Shown here piece after piece: positions 54,465 to 63,488 of a DNA stretch of 64,000 bases. The number at the start of each line of letters is the position of its first letter. Position 1 is the stretch's first letter. A model generated the notes under the pieces. That model was given only the letters and a program-made list of their open reading frames with translations. It was not told the origin of the DNA and made no database searches. Source of the stretch: DATMAM01 sp035559995 (lineage in GTDB: Bacteria; Desulfobacterota; Binatia; UBA9968); assembly GCA_035559995.1 (NCBI GenBank), contig DATMAM010000029.1, positions 1 through 64,000 of the forward strand, read 5' to 3'. The position numbers and the translations under genes are program-made.

Positions 54465-55706
54465 TTATTCTCTCAGGCCGATCCAGGTTATGAACTCATC
54501 CAGGGAATCTTTTTTGGCCGCCTGCTGCGTGATGTCGTACATTTTCTGCGCGTCGGCGATCGAGAGATCGCGCCCGCCCAAGCCGCCGATGAAGTTGACG
54601 ATCGCCGGCCGGTCCTTCGCCGGATAGAGGCAGGAGCGGATCTCGTGCATCAAGATGCCGCAATTGTCGGGCGAGCCGTGCGCGAAATCCCTGTCGACAA
54701 CGCCGACAGCCTTGAAGCGGCTCAACGACTCGCGCAGCTCGACGGTCGGAAACGGGCGAAACCAGCGCAGGTTTATGTAGCCGACCTTCTGCCCTTTCTC
54801 GCGCAGCCGCCTTGCCGCAGTCTTGGCCGGGCTCGCGACCGTGCCGATGCCGATCAATACCGCTTCGGCATCGTCCGTCATGAACTCATCGAAGTAGTAG
54901 GGCTCGGCGTAGCGCGGGCCGAAAACGCCGTTGAACTCTTCATACGCCTCTTTGACGACTCCGCGCGCGCGCTTGGCCGCTTCCCAATTTTGACGCCGGA
55001 TCTCCATCACCCAATCCTCGTTCGCCTGCGGCGCGATCGAAATCGGGTTGTCCGGATGGAGCCGCCGCTCGCCGAGATCGTACGGGGGGAGAAACCTCTT
55101 TGCCGCCTCCACCGAGGGGATCTTCACCATGTGCTGCGAATGCGTGAGAAACGCGCCGTCCATCGCCAAGCCCATCGGCATCCTGACCCTCTTGTCCTCG
55201 GCGATGCGGTATCCGATCAATACGTGCTCGAGCGCCTCCTGCGGGCTCGTGACCCAGCAGAGGAGCCAGCCCATGTCGCGGATCGCCATCGCGTCGTTGT
55301 GCTCGACGCCGAAGGCTCCCGGATCGTCGAGAGCGCGGTTTCCCACCAGAAAAAGCGGCGGCAGCCGGTCGGTTGCGGTAACGACGAGCGCCTCGAAGCC
55401 GTACATCCAGCCGGTCCCGCTCGAGCCGCCGAAGGCGCGGGCGTTGACCGAGCTTGCGTGCTTGACGATTTCAAACTGAGAGTGCTCGCTGTCGGCGACG
55501 ATGTACTCGGCGTCGAACTGGCCGTCGGCGATAAGCTTCGAGATCGCGTCCATCACCTCGGTGTACGGGCGAATCGGATAGGCGGCGATCACATCGACGT
55601 CCGCGAGGCGCACGCCGTGCGCGACCGCCTGGCAACCGTTTAAAAGATCCTCCCGCTCGTAGACGCCTGTGATGTCTGATTTGGCTTTCGCTTCCGCGAC
55701 GCTCAT
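54465..55706 (-). CDS. 2-oxoacid:ferredoxin oxidoreductase, alpha subunit with an oxalate-type motif
   Basis: 413 residues. The pyruvate-type motif YPITPSS at the active-site loop is replaced by AAYPIRPYTE, with Y43-P44-I45-R46-P47-Y48. In the Moorella oxalate oxidoreductase literature an arginine at this place (YPIRPY) is tied to oxalate instead of pyruvate. Other features: GGSSGTGWMYGFEALVVTATDRLPPLFLVGNRALDDPGAFG and IGTVASPAKTAARRL. ATG 55706 overlaps the gamma-delta stop as ATGA. Substrate is inferred from the motif and not proven. Confidence 0.9.
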   Translation of the reverse strand: MSVAEAKAKSDITGVYEREDLLNGCQAVAHGVRLADVDVIAAYPIRPYTEVMDAISKLIADGQFDAEYIVADSEHSQFEIVKHASSVNARAFGGSSGTGWMYGFEALVVTATDRLPPLFLVGNRALDDPGAFGVEHNDAMAIRDMGWLLCWVTSPQEALEHVLIGYRIAEDKRVRMPMGLAMDGAFLTHSQHMVKIPSVEAAKRFLPPYDLGERRLHPDNPISIAPQANEDWVMEIRRQNWEAAKRARGVVKEAYEEFNGVFGPRYAEPYYFDEFMTDDAEAVLIGIGTVASPAKTAARRLREKGQKVGYINLRWFRPFPTVELRESLSRFKAVGVVDRDFAHGSPDNCGILMHEIRSCLYPAKDRPAIVNFIGGLGGRDLSIADAQKMYDITQQAAKKDSLDEFITWIGLRE

Positions 55707-56902
55707 GCTTCGACCTCCTCGGTTTTTTTGACGGGCACGATCTTTCCTTCGGGCATCACTTCGCCCTCCGTCACCAGAATCCCCTTGCCGGTTACCACCG
55801 GGTAAGAGATCCGCGCTTTGCCCTTTTTGCTCTCGGCCCACTGGATGTACCCTTTGGGATCTCTTTTCCAGTGTTCCCACGGGCTCGAGTCGTCCTCGAA
55901 CTGAAGCTCATCCACCATGACGATGCATTCCTTGACCGGACATACCTGGGCGCATTTGCCGCAGCCGACGCAGTACTGGTAATCGATGTCATACAAGCCG
56001 TCCTCGGTCGGATCGAAACACTCGTCCGGGCACTCCGCCCAGCAAAGCGTGCATTTGGTGCAAAGATCGAAGCGCACGACGGGGCGCTGCGTTTTTGTCG
56101 TGCCGCGCTTGAACCCGGGATTCCTCGTCTGGCCTCTGGGGCCGAGGCGAAAGCCGCGCTGGACCGCCGGCACAACGACGCCCTCCCGCATCTCGAACCA
56201 CTTCGGCAGCACGGGGATCTCATGCGGCCAGTCGACCCCCTCGTCGGGCGTCACCGTGCGCACGCGCGGCGGCTTTGCCTCCTGCCGCAAGGACTCGTAC
56301 GCGGCGCGCGCCGCTTCCGCCCGGCGCTTGTCCTTGGTTTTTTCAATGAGATAAGCCTCGACCGCCTCGATGCTGATCAGGCTCGGATCGATGGCGGCGA
56401 TCCCGCCGAGCGCGCGCTCGTGCGTGTAATCGTCCTTGTTGACCCAGAGCCCGGCCAGGCTGGCGTCGCCGTCGAGAATCGCCAGGCGGTAGTTGTACGG
56501 CTTTTTTCCGATGAACTTGAGAAGCTCCTCGTGGCTCTTCCTCGAAAAGACGAGCAGGCAGCCGTCTTCCACGACCCTCTCGTTGATCGGGCGAATGCCG
56601 TGCCAGCCCCACGGCTCGACGCCCTTGCACATGGTATCGTCGAGCACCACAGAGATGTTCGCCTCATCGATCTCAAGCTTGGCGCCGCATTCGGCTTCCA
56701 GCTCCTCCTCCGAGAGATCCGGCGAGACGAACGCGAAGTATTTGCACGGAATGCCGTTTCTCTCCGGGGAGTCGCTGTACCGCCCGTTCGAGAACGCCGT
56801 CTGGCCCATCCGGCTTGCGATCATCACGATGTCGCTGCCGATCTTTTTCGCCAGATTCTTCTGAAAGATGCCTCGGTAGTTGACCTCCACGCGCTTGATC
56901 AT
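55703..56902 (-). CDS. 2-oxoacid:ferredoxin oxidoreductase, fused gamma-delta subunit with 2[4Fe-4S] ferredoxin domain
   Basis: 399 residues. The first half is a gamma-type domain (IVMIASRMGQTAFSNGRYSDSPERNGIPCKYFAFVSP). The second half holds eight cysteines in CTKCTLCWAECPDECFD and CVGCGKCAQVCPVKECI, which bind two [4Fe-4S] clusters and hand electrons to ferredoxin. A gamma-delta fusion is found in oxalate oxidoreductase-type enzymes. Its ATG at 56902 overlaps the regulator's stop as ATGA. Confidence 0.88.
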   Translation of the reverse strand: MIKRVEVNYRGIFQKNLAKKIGSDIVMIASRMGQTAFSNGRYSDSPERNGIPCKYFAFVSPDLSEEELEAECGAKLEIDEANISVVLDDTMCKGVEPWGWHGIRPINERVVEDGCLLVFSRKSHEELLKFIGKKPYNYRLAILDGDASLAGLWVNKDDYTHERALGGIAAIDPSLISIEAVEAYLIEKTKDKRRAEAARAAYESLRQEAKPPRVRTVTPDEGVDWPHEIPVLPKWFEMREGVVVPAVQRGFRLGPRGQTRNPGFKRGTTKTQRPVVRFDLCTKCTLCWAECPDECFDPTEDGLYDIDYQYCVGCGKCAQVCPVKECIVMVDELQFEDDSSPWEHWKRDPKGYIQWAESKKGKARISYPVVTGKGILVTEGEVMPEGKIVPVKKTEEVEA

Positions 56903-57678
56903 GCTTTCCTCCTTTTCATTTCACCTTCAATGACTTCGGCTCGACCGCCGCTAACTTGCTCTTCGGGATAGGGCGTATGGAGTCTCTTTTCTTTCGCCGC
57001 AAGCACGTTCCGCTCGACCTGTTCGATGTGGCTGAGCATGGCGGCGCGCGCCCGCTCCTGATCGTGAGCTTCGATGGCGGCAAGAATTTCACGATGAGAA
57101 GCCAGAGAAGCCAAGCGCCGGCCGCGCGTCTGCAGGGATTCCTCGCGGCTGTGGCTCAAGATGTCCATGAGAGCCGAAATCAGCCTCGTGAGCGCCTGGT
57201 TTTGGGTTGCCTGGCCGATGGCGAAATGGAACTGGGTGTCGGCGTCCACGCCGCTCCCGCCGGCGCTCACCGCAGCCTCCTGCTTATCGAGGATACGCGT
57301 CATGCTGTCCACGTCGGCCCTGGTCGCCCGCTCGGCGGCCAACGCGGCGATGTGCGGCTCGACGAGCTTTCGCAATTCAAAAATGTCGGCGAGCGCGTCC
57401 TTCTCTTCGATGAGAAGGCTGGCAAGGGGCTGAACCAGGGTTTCGATGGGAAGGTCCGCGATGAACGTTCCCATGCCGGTTCGCGTCGTGACGAGACCTT
57501 TGCTCTCAAGCGCGCGAATCGCCTCTCGCACCGAAGTCCTGCTGACCTTGAATGTCTCCGCGAGCTCTCTTTCGGAAGGTAGTTGATCGCCGGCTCTGAG
57601 CTTGCCCTCGCGAATCAACTCATGAATTTGCGACACCACTTCCTCGTAAATACGAGTTTTCTTGATGGCCTTGAGCAT
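56899..57678 (-). CDS. FadR/GntR-family transcriptional regulator (FCD domain)
   Basis: 259 residues: winged-helix domain (LPSERELAETFKVSRTSVREAIRALESKGLVTTRTGMGTF) and an FCD ligand-binding domain with the metal-site histidines in TQFHFAIGQAT and ASHREILAAIEAHD. ATG 57678 starts MLKAIKKTRIYEEVVSQIHELI. An operator-like palindrome (57692-57704) is immediately upstream, and its stop overlaps the oxidoreductase gene. It is the first gene of the operon and probably controls it in response to a small carboxylate. Confidence 0.9.
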   Translation of the reverse strand: MLKAIKKTRIYEEVVSQIHELIREGKLRAGDQLPSERELAETFKVSRTSVREAIRALESKGLVTTRTGMGTFIADLPIETLVQPLASLLIEEKDALADIFELRKLVEPHIAALAAERATRADVDSMTRILDKQEAAVSAGGSGVDADTQFHFAIGQATQNQALTRLISALMDILSHSREESLQTRGRRLASLASHREILAAIEAHDQERARAAMLSHIEQVERNVLAAKEKRLHTPYPEEQVSGGRAEVIEGEMKRRKA

Positions 57679-57691
57679 GTCTGCCTGTCTG

Positions 57692-57704
57692 CTGGTCAGA
57701 CCAG
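57692..57704. promoter_or_regulatory. Palindrome CTGGTC-A-GACCAG, likely autoregulatory FadR-type operator
   Basis: A perfect 13-base inverted repeat that matches the GGT-N3-ACC core of FadR-subfamily GntR operators. It touches the -10 position and lies 14 bases upstream of the regulator's ATG. Confidence 0.75.
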
Positions 57705-57732
57705 ATTTACGCCCCTCCGCCCTAAATGTCAA
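57704..57732 (-). promoter_or_regulatory. Promoter of the FadR-oxidoreductase operon
   Basis: On the minus strand TTGACA (57732-57727), a 17-base spacer and TAAATC (57709-57704), a weak -10. The operator palindrome lies immediately downstream of the -10 box, overlapping it by one base. Confidence 0.55.
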
Positions 57733-57777
57733 GACAGGAACGTACGGCTCGGAGGGTCGAAAAAGATCGCCGGCACC

Positions 57778-59148
57778 TTAGCTCTTTTCTGCGCGGTTTT
57801 CTGACGGAGATTGCCGCGCCGCCATCCCGCCGGAGCTTCCGCCAGAGGGCCGGTCAAGACGGCTCACCAAAACCTTGTCGATCCGCTTCCCGTCCATGTC
57901 GACGATCTCAAAACACAGGCCGTTCCACTCGTAACGCTCGGAGACCGACGGGACGCGCCCCATCTGGGTAAACAAAAATCCCCCGAGGGTTTGATACGCG
58001 TCCTTTTTTTCGCCCGGGAGAGTCTCCTGGTGAAAGATTTCCTTAAACTCATCGATCGAAAGCATGCCGTCCAAAAGCCACGAGCCGTCGTGGCGCTGCA
58101 CCGCCTTGGGCTCGGCCGGCACACTGCCGAACGGAATGTCCCCCGCGATCGCCTCCAGAATATCATGATGCGTGAGCAGCCCTTCGATCCCGCCGTATTC
58201 GTCGACGACAAGCGCGATGTGGCTTCCGGAACGCTTGATAAATTCCAATACCTGCAAGGCGGACATGGTGCGCGGGACAAAGGCTGGTTGTTGAACATAA
58301 GCCGAGAGGTTGAGCGGCTTTTCCGCCAACGCTCCGCTCAGCAAATCTTTCGCCTGCACGATGCCGATGACGTTGTCGAGCGTTTCGTTACAGACCGGAA
58401 ACCGCGAATGGCCGCTTTCGGCCAGCTTTCTCTGGATCTCCTGCTGGGAGTCGTTGACGTCGAGCCAGACGATCTGCGTCCGCGGCGTCATGAGCGCGCG
58501 CGCCGACTTGTCGCCGAGCCGGAATACCGCCTCCACCATTTCTTGCTCTGACGGCTCAACCACGCCCGCCTCCGTTCCCTTCTGGACCAGCGTCCGGATA
58601 TCCTCCTCGGTCACGGCCGGGCGCTCCCGGGGCGGCATCCGAAACGGCCGCAAAATTATGCCGGCGAAAAAGTCCAGAAGGCGCGCCGCCGGAGCGAGAA
58701 TTTTTCGCGCGATGCGGATCGGGATGGCGACAACCAGCGCGACCCTCTCGGGATTCAAGCCGGCCAGCCGCCGCGGCACCAGTTCGCCAAAGACGACCAA
58801 AAAAGACGAGACTCCGGCAACGACCAATGCAAGAGCAAGCGCGCCGCTGTAGGCTTCCAGCCCCGCAACCGAACGCAAATAGTTCTGCAATGACTGGGCG
58901 ATTCCCCTGCTGGCGAATACGCCGACGAGAAGCGTCGTGAGGGTGACCGCGAACTGCACCGTCGGCAGCGTCAGCGAGCGCGCGTCGACGATTTCCAACG
59001 CAGCCCGAGCCGTTACGCTCCCCCCGTCCGCCCACTCCTGAAGTCTCGACTTGCGCGCCGTCGCGAGCGCCGCCTCGGACATGACAAAGGCGCCGTTGAC
59101 CAGGATGAGAAGCGCGAGTCTTAGGATTTCGGCCGCAATATCCGTCAT
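57778..59148 (-). CDS. CNNM/CorC (hemolysin-like) transporter or CBS-domain protein
   Basis: 456 residues: DUF21 membrane domain (about 4 helices) followed by a CBS pair (ALMTPRTQIVWLDVN ... FPVCNETLDNVIGIVQAKDLL; IALVVDEYGGIEGLLTHHDILEAI) and a CorC-HlyC domain. The family takes part in Mg2+/Co2+ or Na+ homeostasis. ATG 59148 (MTDIAAEILRLALL) is preferred over GTG 59157. It is divergent from the GlcG-like gene. Confidence 0.9.
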   Translation of the reverse strand: MTDIAAEILRLALLILVNGAFVMSEAALATARKSRLQEWADGGSVTARAALEIVDARSLTLPTVQFAVTLTTLLVGVFASRGIAQSLQNYLRSVAGLEAYSGALALALVVAGVSSFLVVFGELVPRRLAGLNPERVALVVAIPIRIARKILAPAARLLDFFAGIILRPFRMPPRERPAVTEEDIRTLVQKGTEAGVVEPSEQEMVEAVFRLGDKSARALMTPRTQIVWLDVNDSQQEIQRKLAESGHSRFPVCNETLDNVIGIVQAKDLLSGALAEKPLNLSAYVQQPAFVPRTMSALQVLEFIKRSGSHIALVVDEYGGIEGLLTHHDILEAIAGDIPFGSVPAEPKAVQRHDGSWLLDGMLSIDEFKEIFHQETLPGEKKDAYQTLGGFLFTQMGRVPSVSERYEWNGLCFEIVDMDGKRIDKVLVSRLDRPSGGSSGGMAARQSPSENRAEKS

Positions 59149-59227
59149 CTCGCGCACCGCTCTCCGGTCAAGCGCCGCGCCCGTGCGTCAGGATCTTCGT
59201 CCGTAGGTTCTCCCCCTCCCACCGGCA

Positions 59228-59255
59228 TTGACAATTGATTCGACCGTAATATAGG
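59228..59255 (+). promoter_or_regulatory. Promoter of the GlcG-RidA-cupin-permease operon
   Basis: TTGACA (59228-59233), a 16-base spacer and TATAGG (59250-59255). The first gene begins 65 bases on. Confidence 0.6.
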
Positions 59256-59319
59256 CTTTCGCCGTTGTCAAAAAGGCTTTCTTAGCTCGCCTAAAATCGT
59301 TTTAGAGGCCAAAGACGGC

Positions 59320-59739
59320 ATGGTCCAGCACACGTCCTTGGGTTTGGAAGAGGCGCAGCGCGCCATCGCGGCGGTATTCGAGCAGGCCAAAAAAGACGGC
59401 AGGGCGGTTGCGGTAGCGGTTGTCGACGACCACGGAGAGCTGATCTCGTGCGCGCGCATGGATGGAGCCCACGCCCGCATCCTGCGCCATGCTATCAGAA
59501 AAGCGTACACCGCCGCCACCATGGCCAGAGATACCCTGGATTTCAAAAAGGACATGGCGGAAGCCAACAGAACGCTCGCCGATTATGGAGACCCGTCGCT
59601 TACGACCTTGCAGGGCGGGCTCGTAATTCGCTCAGGCGGACGCGTTGTCGGCGCGATTGGCGCCGGCGGAAGCCCGAAGCTGCGGGACGTGGAAATGGCG
59701 CGGATCGGGATCGAAGCGATGGGCCTGGCCGAGAAGTAG
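59320..59739 (+). CDS. GlcG/HbpS-family heme-binding protein
   Basis: 139 residues: LEEAQRAIAAVFEQAKKDGRAVAVAVVDDHGELISCARMDGA and AIRKAYTAATMARDT are family features, with SGGRVVGAIGAGGSPKLRDVEMARIG. Related proteins bind heme (HbpS) or occur in glycolate operons (GlcG). ATG 59320; it is the first gene of a plus-strand operon whose next gene begins 42 bases on. Confidence 0.85.
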   Translation: MVQHTSLGLEEAQRAIAAVFEQAKKDGRAVAVAVVDDHGELISCARMDGAHARILRHAIRKAYTAATMARDTLDFKKDMAEANRTLADYGDPSLTTLQGGLVIRSGGRVVGAIGAGGSPKLRDVEMARIGIEAMGLAEK

Positions 59740-59781
59740 TTTCCACGACCGCCGCCCGCGCGTGACTCCAAGGAGGAGCTT

Positions 59782-60927
59782 ATGGCTGTCGAACGTCAAG
59801 CGTTTTATCTTCCGAAAACCGAAGCCCAAACCGATGTGCCCGCCGCCGTCAGGGCGGGAAATTTATTTTTCAGCTCCTCGATCACGGCGAAAGACCCCGA
59901 GACCGGAAAGCTCGCGGGCGACGGCGCAAGACAGTTCGATCTTGCTTTTCGCAACCTGCGCGCCGCCGTCGAGAACGCCGGATTGACAGCGGACGACATC
60001 GCGCACGTTACCGTCTTTATTCCCGACGCGAGCGGCCGGCAGTTGATCAACAAGCCCTGGCTCGAAATGTTCCCCGACGAGCACAACCGTCCGGCAAGAA
60101 AGACGACCACCTATCCTCTGCCCCAAGGCCAGCTCGTCCAGCTCCAGGCCTTTGCCGTCGCCGGCGGCAGACGCCAGCCCCTGGAGATTCCCGGTCTTGC
60201 GCATCGCGACCCGCTGCCGATGGGCGCCAGGGCGGGCAAGATGGTCTACTCTTCGGTGATCGGCGGGCAAGATCCCAAAACCAACAAGCAAGTCGCAGGC
60301 GTAAAGCCGCAGATCGATCAGGCTTTTCAAAATATGAAGGCGCTCGTCGAGCAGGCGGGCGGAACGACCGACAACATCGGTCACGTCTGGGTTTTCATGC
60401 GCGACAGGGAAGACCAGCCGGCAATGGTCGACACCTGGCTGAAAATGTTCCCCGAGGACGGCAATCGCCCCGCGCGCAAGACCATAATGTACGATGAGCT
60501 AAAGGGGCGCGAGACTTTGATCCAGCTTCAGTTCACGGCGGTCCTGGAGGGCAAACGCAAGAACTACGAAATTCCCGGGGTCGGCCACCACGATCCGATC
60601 CCCATGGGTGCAAGCCTCGGCAACCTGTTCTTTTCTTCCGGCGTCGGCGGCTATGATGCAAAGACCGGCGAGCGAGCGGAAGGTTTGGCGGCTCAAGCCG
60701 AGCTCGCGTTCGAGAACGTACGCGCGCTGATGGCCCAGGCCCAATCGACCTTGAAAGCGGTGACGCATCTCACCGTCATGGTGCGGGATTATTCCGCCGA
60801 GCCGACCGTCATGAAAAAGTTTTACGCGACGTTTTCCGAGCGCGACAGCCGGCCTGCCTGCCACATGATGGCTCTGGGGCTTCCCGGAGAGAATCTCGTC
60901 CAGCTCCACGTCATCGGCGTGCTCTAG
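59782..60927 (+). CDS. Triple RidA/YjgF-domain protein
   Basis: 381 residues with three tandem RidA (YjgF/UK114) repeats, boundaries near residues 1-128, 130-258 and 260-381. RidA hydrolyses reactive enamine/imine intermediates; the key arginine is in PARKTT in repeats 1 and 2 but the third repeat reads RPACHMM, so its equivalent arginine is a cysteine. Single-domain RidA is the norm, so three in a row is unusual. AGGAGG precedes ATG 59782. The neighbouring cupin and GlcG-like genes suggest a catabolic role. Confidence 0.9.
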   Translation: MAVERQAFYLPKTEAQTDVPAAVRAGNLFFSSSITAKDPETGKLAGDGARQFDLAFRNLRAAVENAGLTADDIAHVTVFIPDASGRQLINKPWLEMFPDEHNRPARKTTTYPLPQGQLVQLQAFAVAGGRRQPLEIPGLAHRDPLPMGARAGKMVYSSVIGGQDPKTNKQVAGVKPQIDQAFQNMKALVEQAGGTTDNIGHVWVFMRDREDQPAMVDTWLKMFPEDGNRPARKTIMYDELKGRETLIQLQFTAVLEGKRKNYEIPGVGHHDPIPMGASLGNLFFSSGVGGYDAKTGERAEGLAAQAELAFENVRALMAQAQSTLKAVTHLTVMVRDYSAEPTVMKKFYATFSERDSRPACHMMALGLPGENLVQLHVIGVL

Positions 60928-61049
60928 ACGCCGCCGAGCGCGCGTCCCAGGCGCCTGCCTTGACCAAACCGCGCGTTTGGCATAAAGGTGTGACGCTTGC
61001 ACTCAACGCGCCGGCACGCGCGCGCAAAATCCGTTTCGGAGGCCAATCG

Positions 61050-61613
61050 ATGCCATTTGAAGAATCCAAGTTTTGGCGCAAGGGGAGCCGCCAGGCCACG
61101 TTTTACGCCGACGATTTGCGTCGGACGATCGAGGAACGGGAACGGGACGCCCAATACCCCAAGTCGGTAAAGCCCGAGGATGCGCCGTGGGAAGACAGCC
61201 CGCACGGTCGGCTAAAGCATCTCGCGCATGAAGGAATGAACCCGCGGATCAAAGACGTCGACATGTACATTCAGGAGCTTCCGCCGGGCGGCCGGTCGGG
61301 AAAGCACCGCCACATGGCGGAGGAGCTGATGTACATCCTGGAGGGGCGCGGCTACTCGCTGCATTGGGACGTCGAGTTTGACCTCAAAGACGAAGGCTAC
61401 GAATGGAAAATTCCCGCCGAGCCGAAGCGCTTCGATTGGGAAGAGGGCGACCTCGTTTTCATCCCCGTCAACACCGTGCACCAGCACTTCAACAGCGATC
61501 CGGACAAGCCGGCCCGCTTCATCTCGGCAAGCAACCGCATTTACAAGTATCTCGGCTGGGGAGAGATCGAACAGCTCGAGGACGCGCCGCCGCCGGGTAA
61601 GCGAGGATTGTGA
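61050..61613 (+). CDS. Cupin-domain protein
   Basis: 187 residues: cupin motif 1 in GGRSGKHRHMAEELMYILEGRGY (two His, one Glu) and motif 2 in GDLVFIPVNTVHQHFNSD (His). A single-cupin metal site fits dioxygenases or isomerases, but the family is broad. ATG 61050 is chosen because GGAGG lies 7 bases upstream; a TTG at 60960 would add a 30-residue lead. Likely substrate unknown. Confidence 0.85.
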   Translation: MPFEESKFWRKGSRQATFYADDLRRTIEERERDAQYPKSVKPEDAPWEDSPHGRLKHLAHEGMNPRIKDVDMYIQELPPGGRSGKHRHMAEELMYILEGRGYSLHWDVEFDLKDEGYEWKIPAEPKRFDWEEGDLVFIPVNTVHQHFNSDPDKPARFISASNRIYKYLGWGEIEQLEDAPPPGKRGL

Positions 61614-61675
61614 GGATCGCCTCCGGACAGATCCGGAGCGAGCGCAAAAAGCAGAAACAGTTTCGAGGCCTTTAT

Positions 61676-63451
61676 ATGGAAAAAACATGGTCGCGACCCT
61701 CGACAGAGACTCTCGCCTGGAAGCTTGCCGCCGCGGCTCAGGGAATAAGAAACAACGTCTTTTCTCTGGTGATCGCTTTTCTTCTTTTGTGGGTCGTCGC
61801 GGCCCCGATCGTGATGCTCATCCTGTCGAGCTTGCGCGAGGGGAACTTCATCTCCCCGGGCGCCTACACGCTCAACAACTACAAGACGGTCTATCTGAGC
61901 CCGCTTACCTACCCTGCGCTCGTCAACACGATGATCTACGCGGTCGTCGTAAGCGCGATCAGCCTCGCGCTGGCGACGACCTTCGCCTGGCTGGTCGAGC
62001 GCACCGATATGCCCGGCCGCGATTGGGCGTGGACCATGATGCTCTTGCCGCTGGCGATGCCGGGAATTCTTCGCCCGATGGCTTGGATTCTCCTCCTCAG
62101 CCCGCGCAGCGGCGTCGTCAATGTCTACACGCGTGAGGTCCTGAACTGGTTCGGCGTGAAGCTCACCGAGGGGCCGTTCAACATCTTTAGCCTTCCAGGG
62201 ATGATCTTCATCGAGGGTCTGAGCGGAAGCACCACCCTGTTCCTGCTGATGGTGGGAGCGTTCCGGCTCATGGACCCGTCGATGGAAGAAGCGGCGCGCA
62301 TCTCCGGCGCGCGCACGCTGACGACGCTGCGGCGCGTGACGCTGGGGCTCATGCTGCCGGCGGTGCTCGCGGCCGCCATGTACGCGTTTCTCGGCAACCT
62401 GGACGACTTCGAAACGCCGCTTCTCGTCGGCCTTCAGGCCGGCGTCTATCTGCTTCCCACCTTGATCTATTTTACCGCCTACGTGAGCCCGAGCTACGGC
62501 CTGGCGACCGCGTACTCTTCGCTGTTCATCATCTTTACCGTGATCATGGTGTGGATCTATTACCGCGTCATCATCCGCAAGTCCGAGAAGTATGCTTCGA
62601 TTACGGGCAAGGGGTACAGGCCGCGGCGGCTCTCGCTCGGGCGCTGGCGCTGGCCGGCGTTCGGGCTTTTCGCGGCGTTCTTCTTTCTCAATATCCTGTT
62701 GCCCTTCTTCATTCTGCTCTGGGCCGCCTTGCTGCCGAGCTACATGGTGCCGTCCAAGCAGGCGCTCCAATTCTTGAGCTTGGACAATTTTAAGACCCTG
62801 GTCAGCGAGCCGTTGATCGTCGACGCGACCGTCAACACGATCCTCCTGGGGATCGTCACGGCGACCGCCACGATGGGATTGGCCTACTTCGTCTCCTGGA
62901 TCATCGTGCGCTTGAAGGTGAAAGGCGGGCTATTTCTCGACGGCATGGCGTTTATTCCGCACGCGATCCCGACCGTTTCCATCGCGCTCGCGCTGATCGT
63001 GTTCTATCTGCATCCGGCGGTGCGCTGGATACCCGTTTACGGCACGATCTGGATCATGATGCTCGCTCTCATGACGCGCTACATTGCCTTCGCCACCAGG
63101 ACATCGAACTCGGCGATGACCCAGCTTCACCGCGAGCTCGAAGAGGCCGCGCGCACGAGCGGCGCAAGCCGCATGACCACTCTCCTGCGCATCACGTTTC
63201 CTCTGCTGTTGCCGCCTTTCATCGGCGGCTGGGTGTGGGTTTTCGCTCACACGATCCGGAGCTTCAGCATCCCGTTGATGATGGCGACCCCCGGCAATCA
63301 AACGATCGCCGTCGTCATGTACCACTACTGGGAAAGAAAGGCGGACTTCTCCCTGGCGTCGACGTTGGGGGTCGCGATGCTGGTCGTGATCGGCATCATG
63401 ACGTTCCTATCGCGGAAGTTCATCTCTCAGGGCTTTACGCGCGAGCAGTAA
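61676..63451 (+). CDS. Fused two-domain ABC transporter permease, iron(III)/thiamine-type
   Basis: 591 residues with about 12 transmembrane helices in two similar halves. Each half has an EAA loop: EEAARISGARTLTTLRRVTL in the first, EEAARTSGASRMTTLLRITFPLL in the second. Fused AfuB/SfuB- or ThiP-type permeases bring in Fe3+, thiamine or 2-aminoethylphosphonate. No ATPase or binding protein is encoded nearby, though either could lie beyond the window. ATG 61676 follows a GAGG; GTG 61610 would overlap the cupin stop. Confidence 0.9.
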   Translation: MEKTWSRPSTETLAWKLAAAAQGIRNNVFSLVIAFLLLWVVAAPIVMLILSSLREGNFISPGAYTLNNYKTVYLSPLTYPALVNTMIYAVVVSAISLALATTFAWLVERTDMPGRDWAWTMMLLPLAMPGILRPMAWILLLSPRSGVVNVYTREVLNWFGVKLTEGPFNIFSLPGMIFIEGLSGSTTLFLLMVGAFRLMDPSMEEAARISGARTLTTLRRVTLGLMLPAVLAAAMYAFLGNLDDFETPLLVGLQAGVYLLPTLIYFTAYVSPSYGLATAYSSLFIIFTVIMVWIYYRVIIRKSEKYASITGKGYRPRRLSLGRWRWPAFGLFAAFFFLNILLPFFILLWAALLPSYMVPSKQALQFLSLDNFKTLVSEPLIVDATVNTILLGIVTATATMGLAYFVSWIIVRLKVKGGLFLDGMAFIPHAIPTVSIALALIVFYLHPAVRWIPVYGTIWIMMLALMTRYIAFATRTSNSAMTQLHRELEEAARTSGASRMTTLLRITFPLLLPPFIGGWVWVFAHTIRSFSIPLMMATPGNQTIAVVMYHYWERKADFSLASTLGVAMLVVIGIMTFLSRKFISQGFTREQ

Positions 63452-63488
63452 AATCGCAAAGGATAAGGCCCGTTTGCGGGGATTGCGC

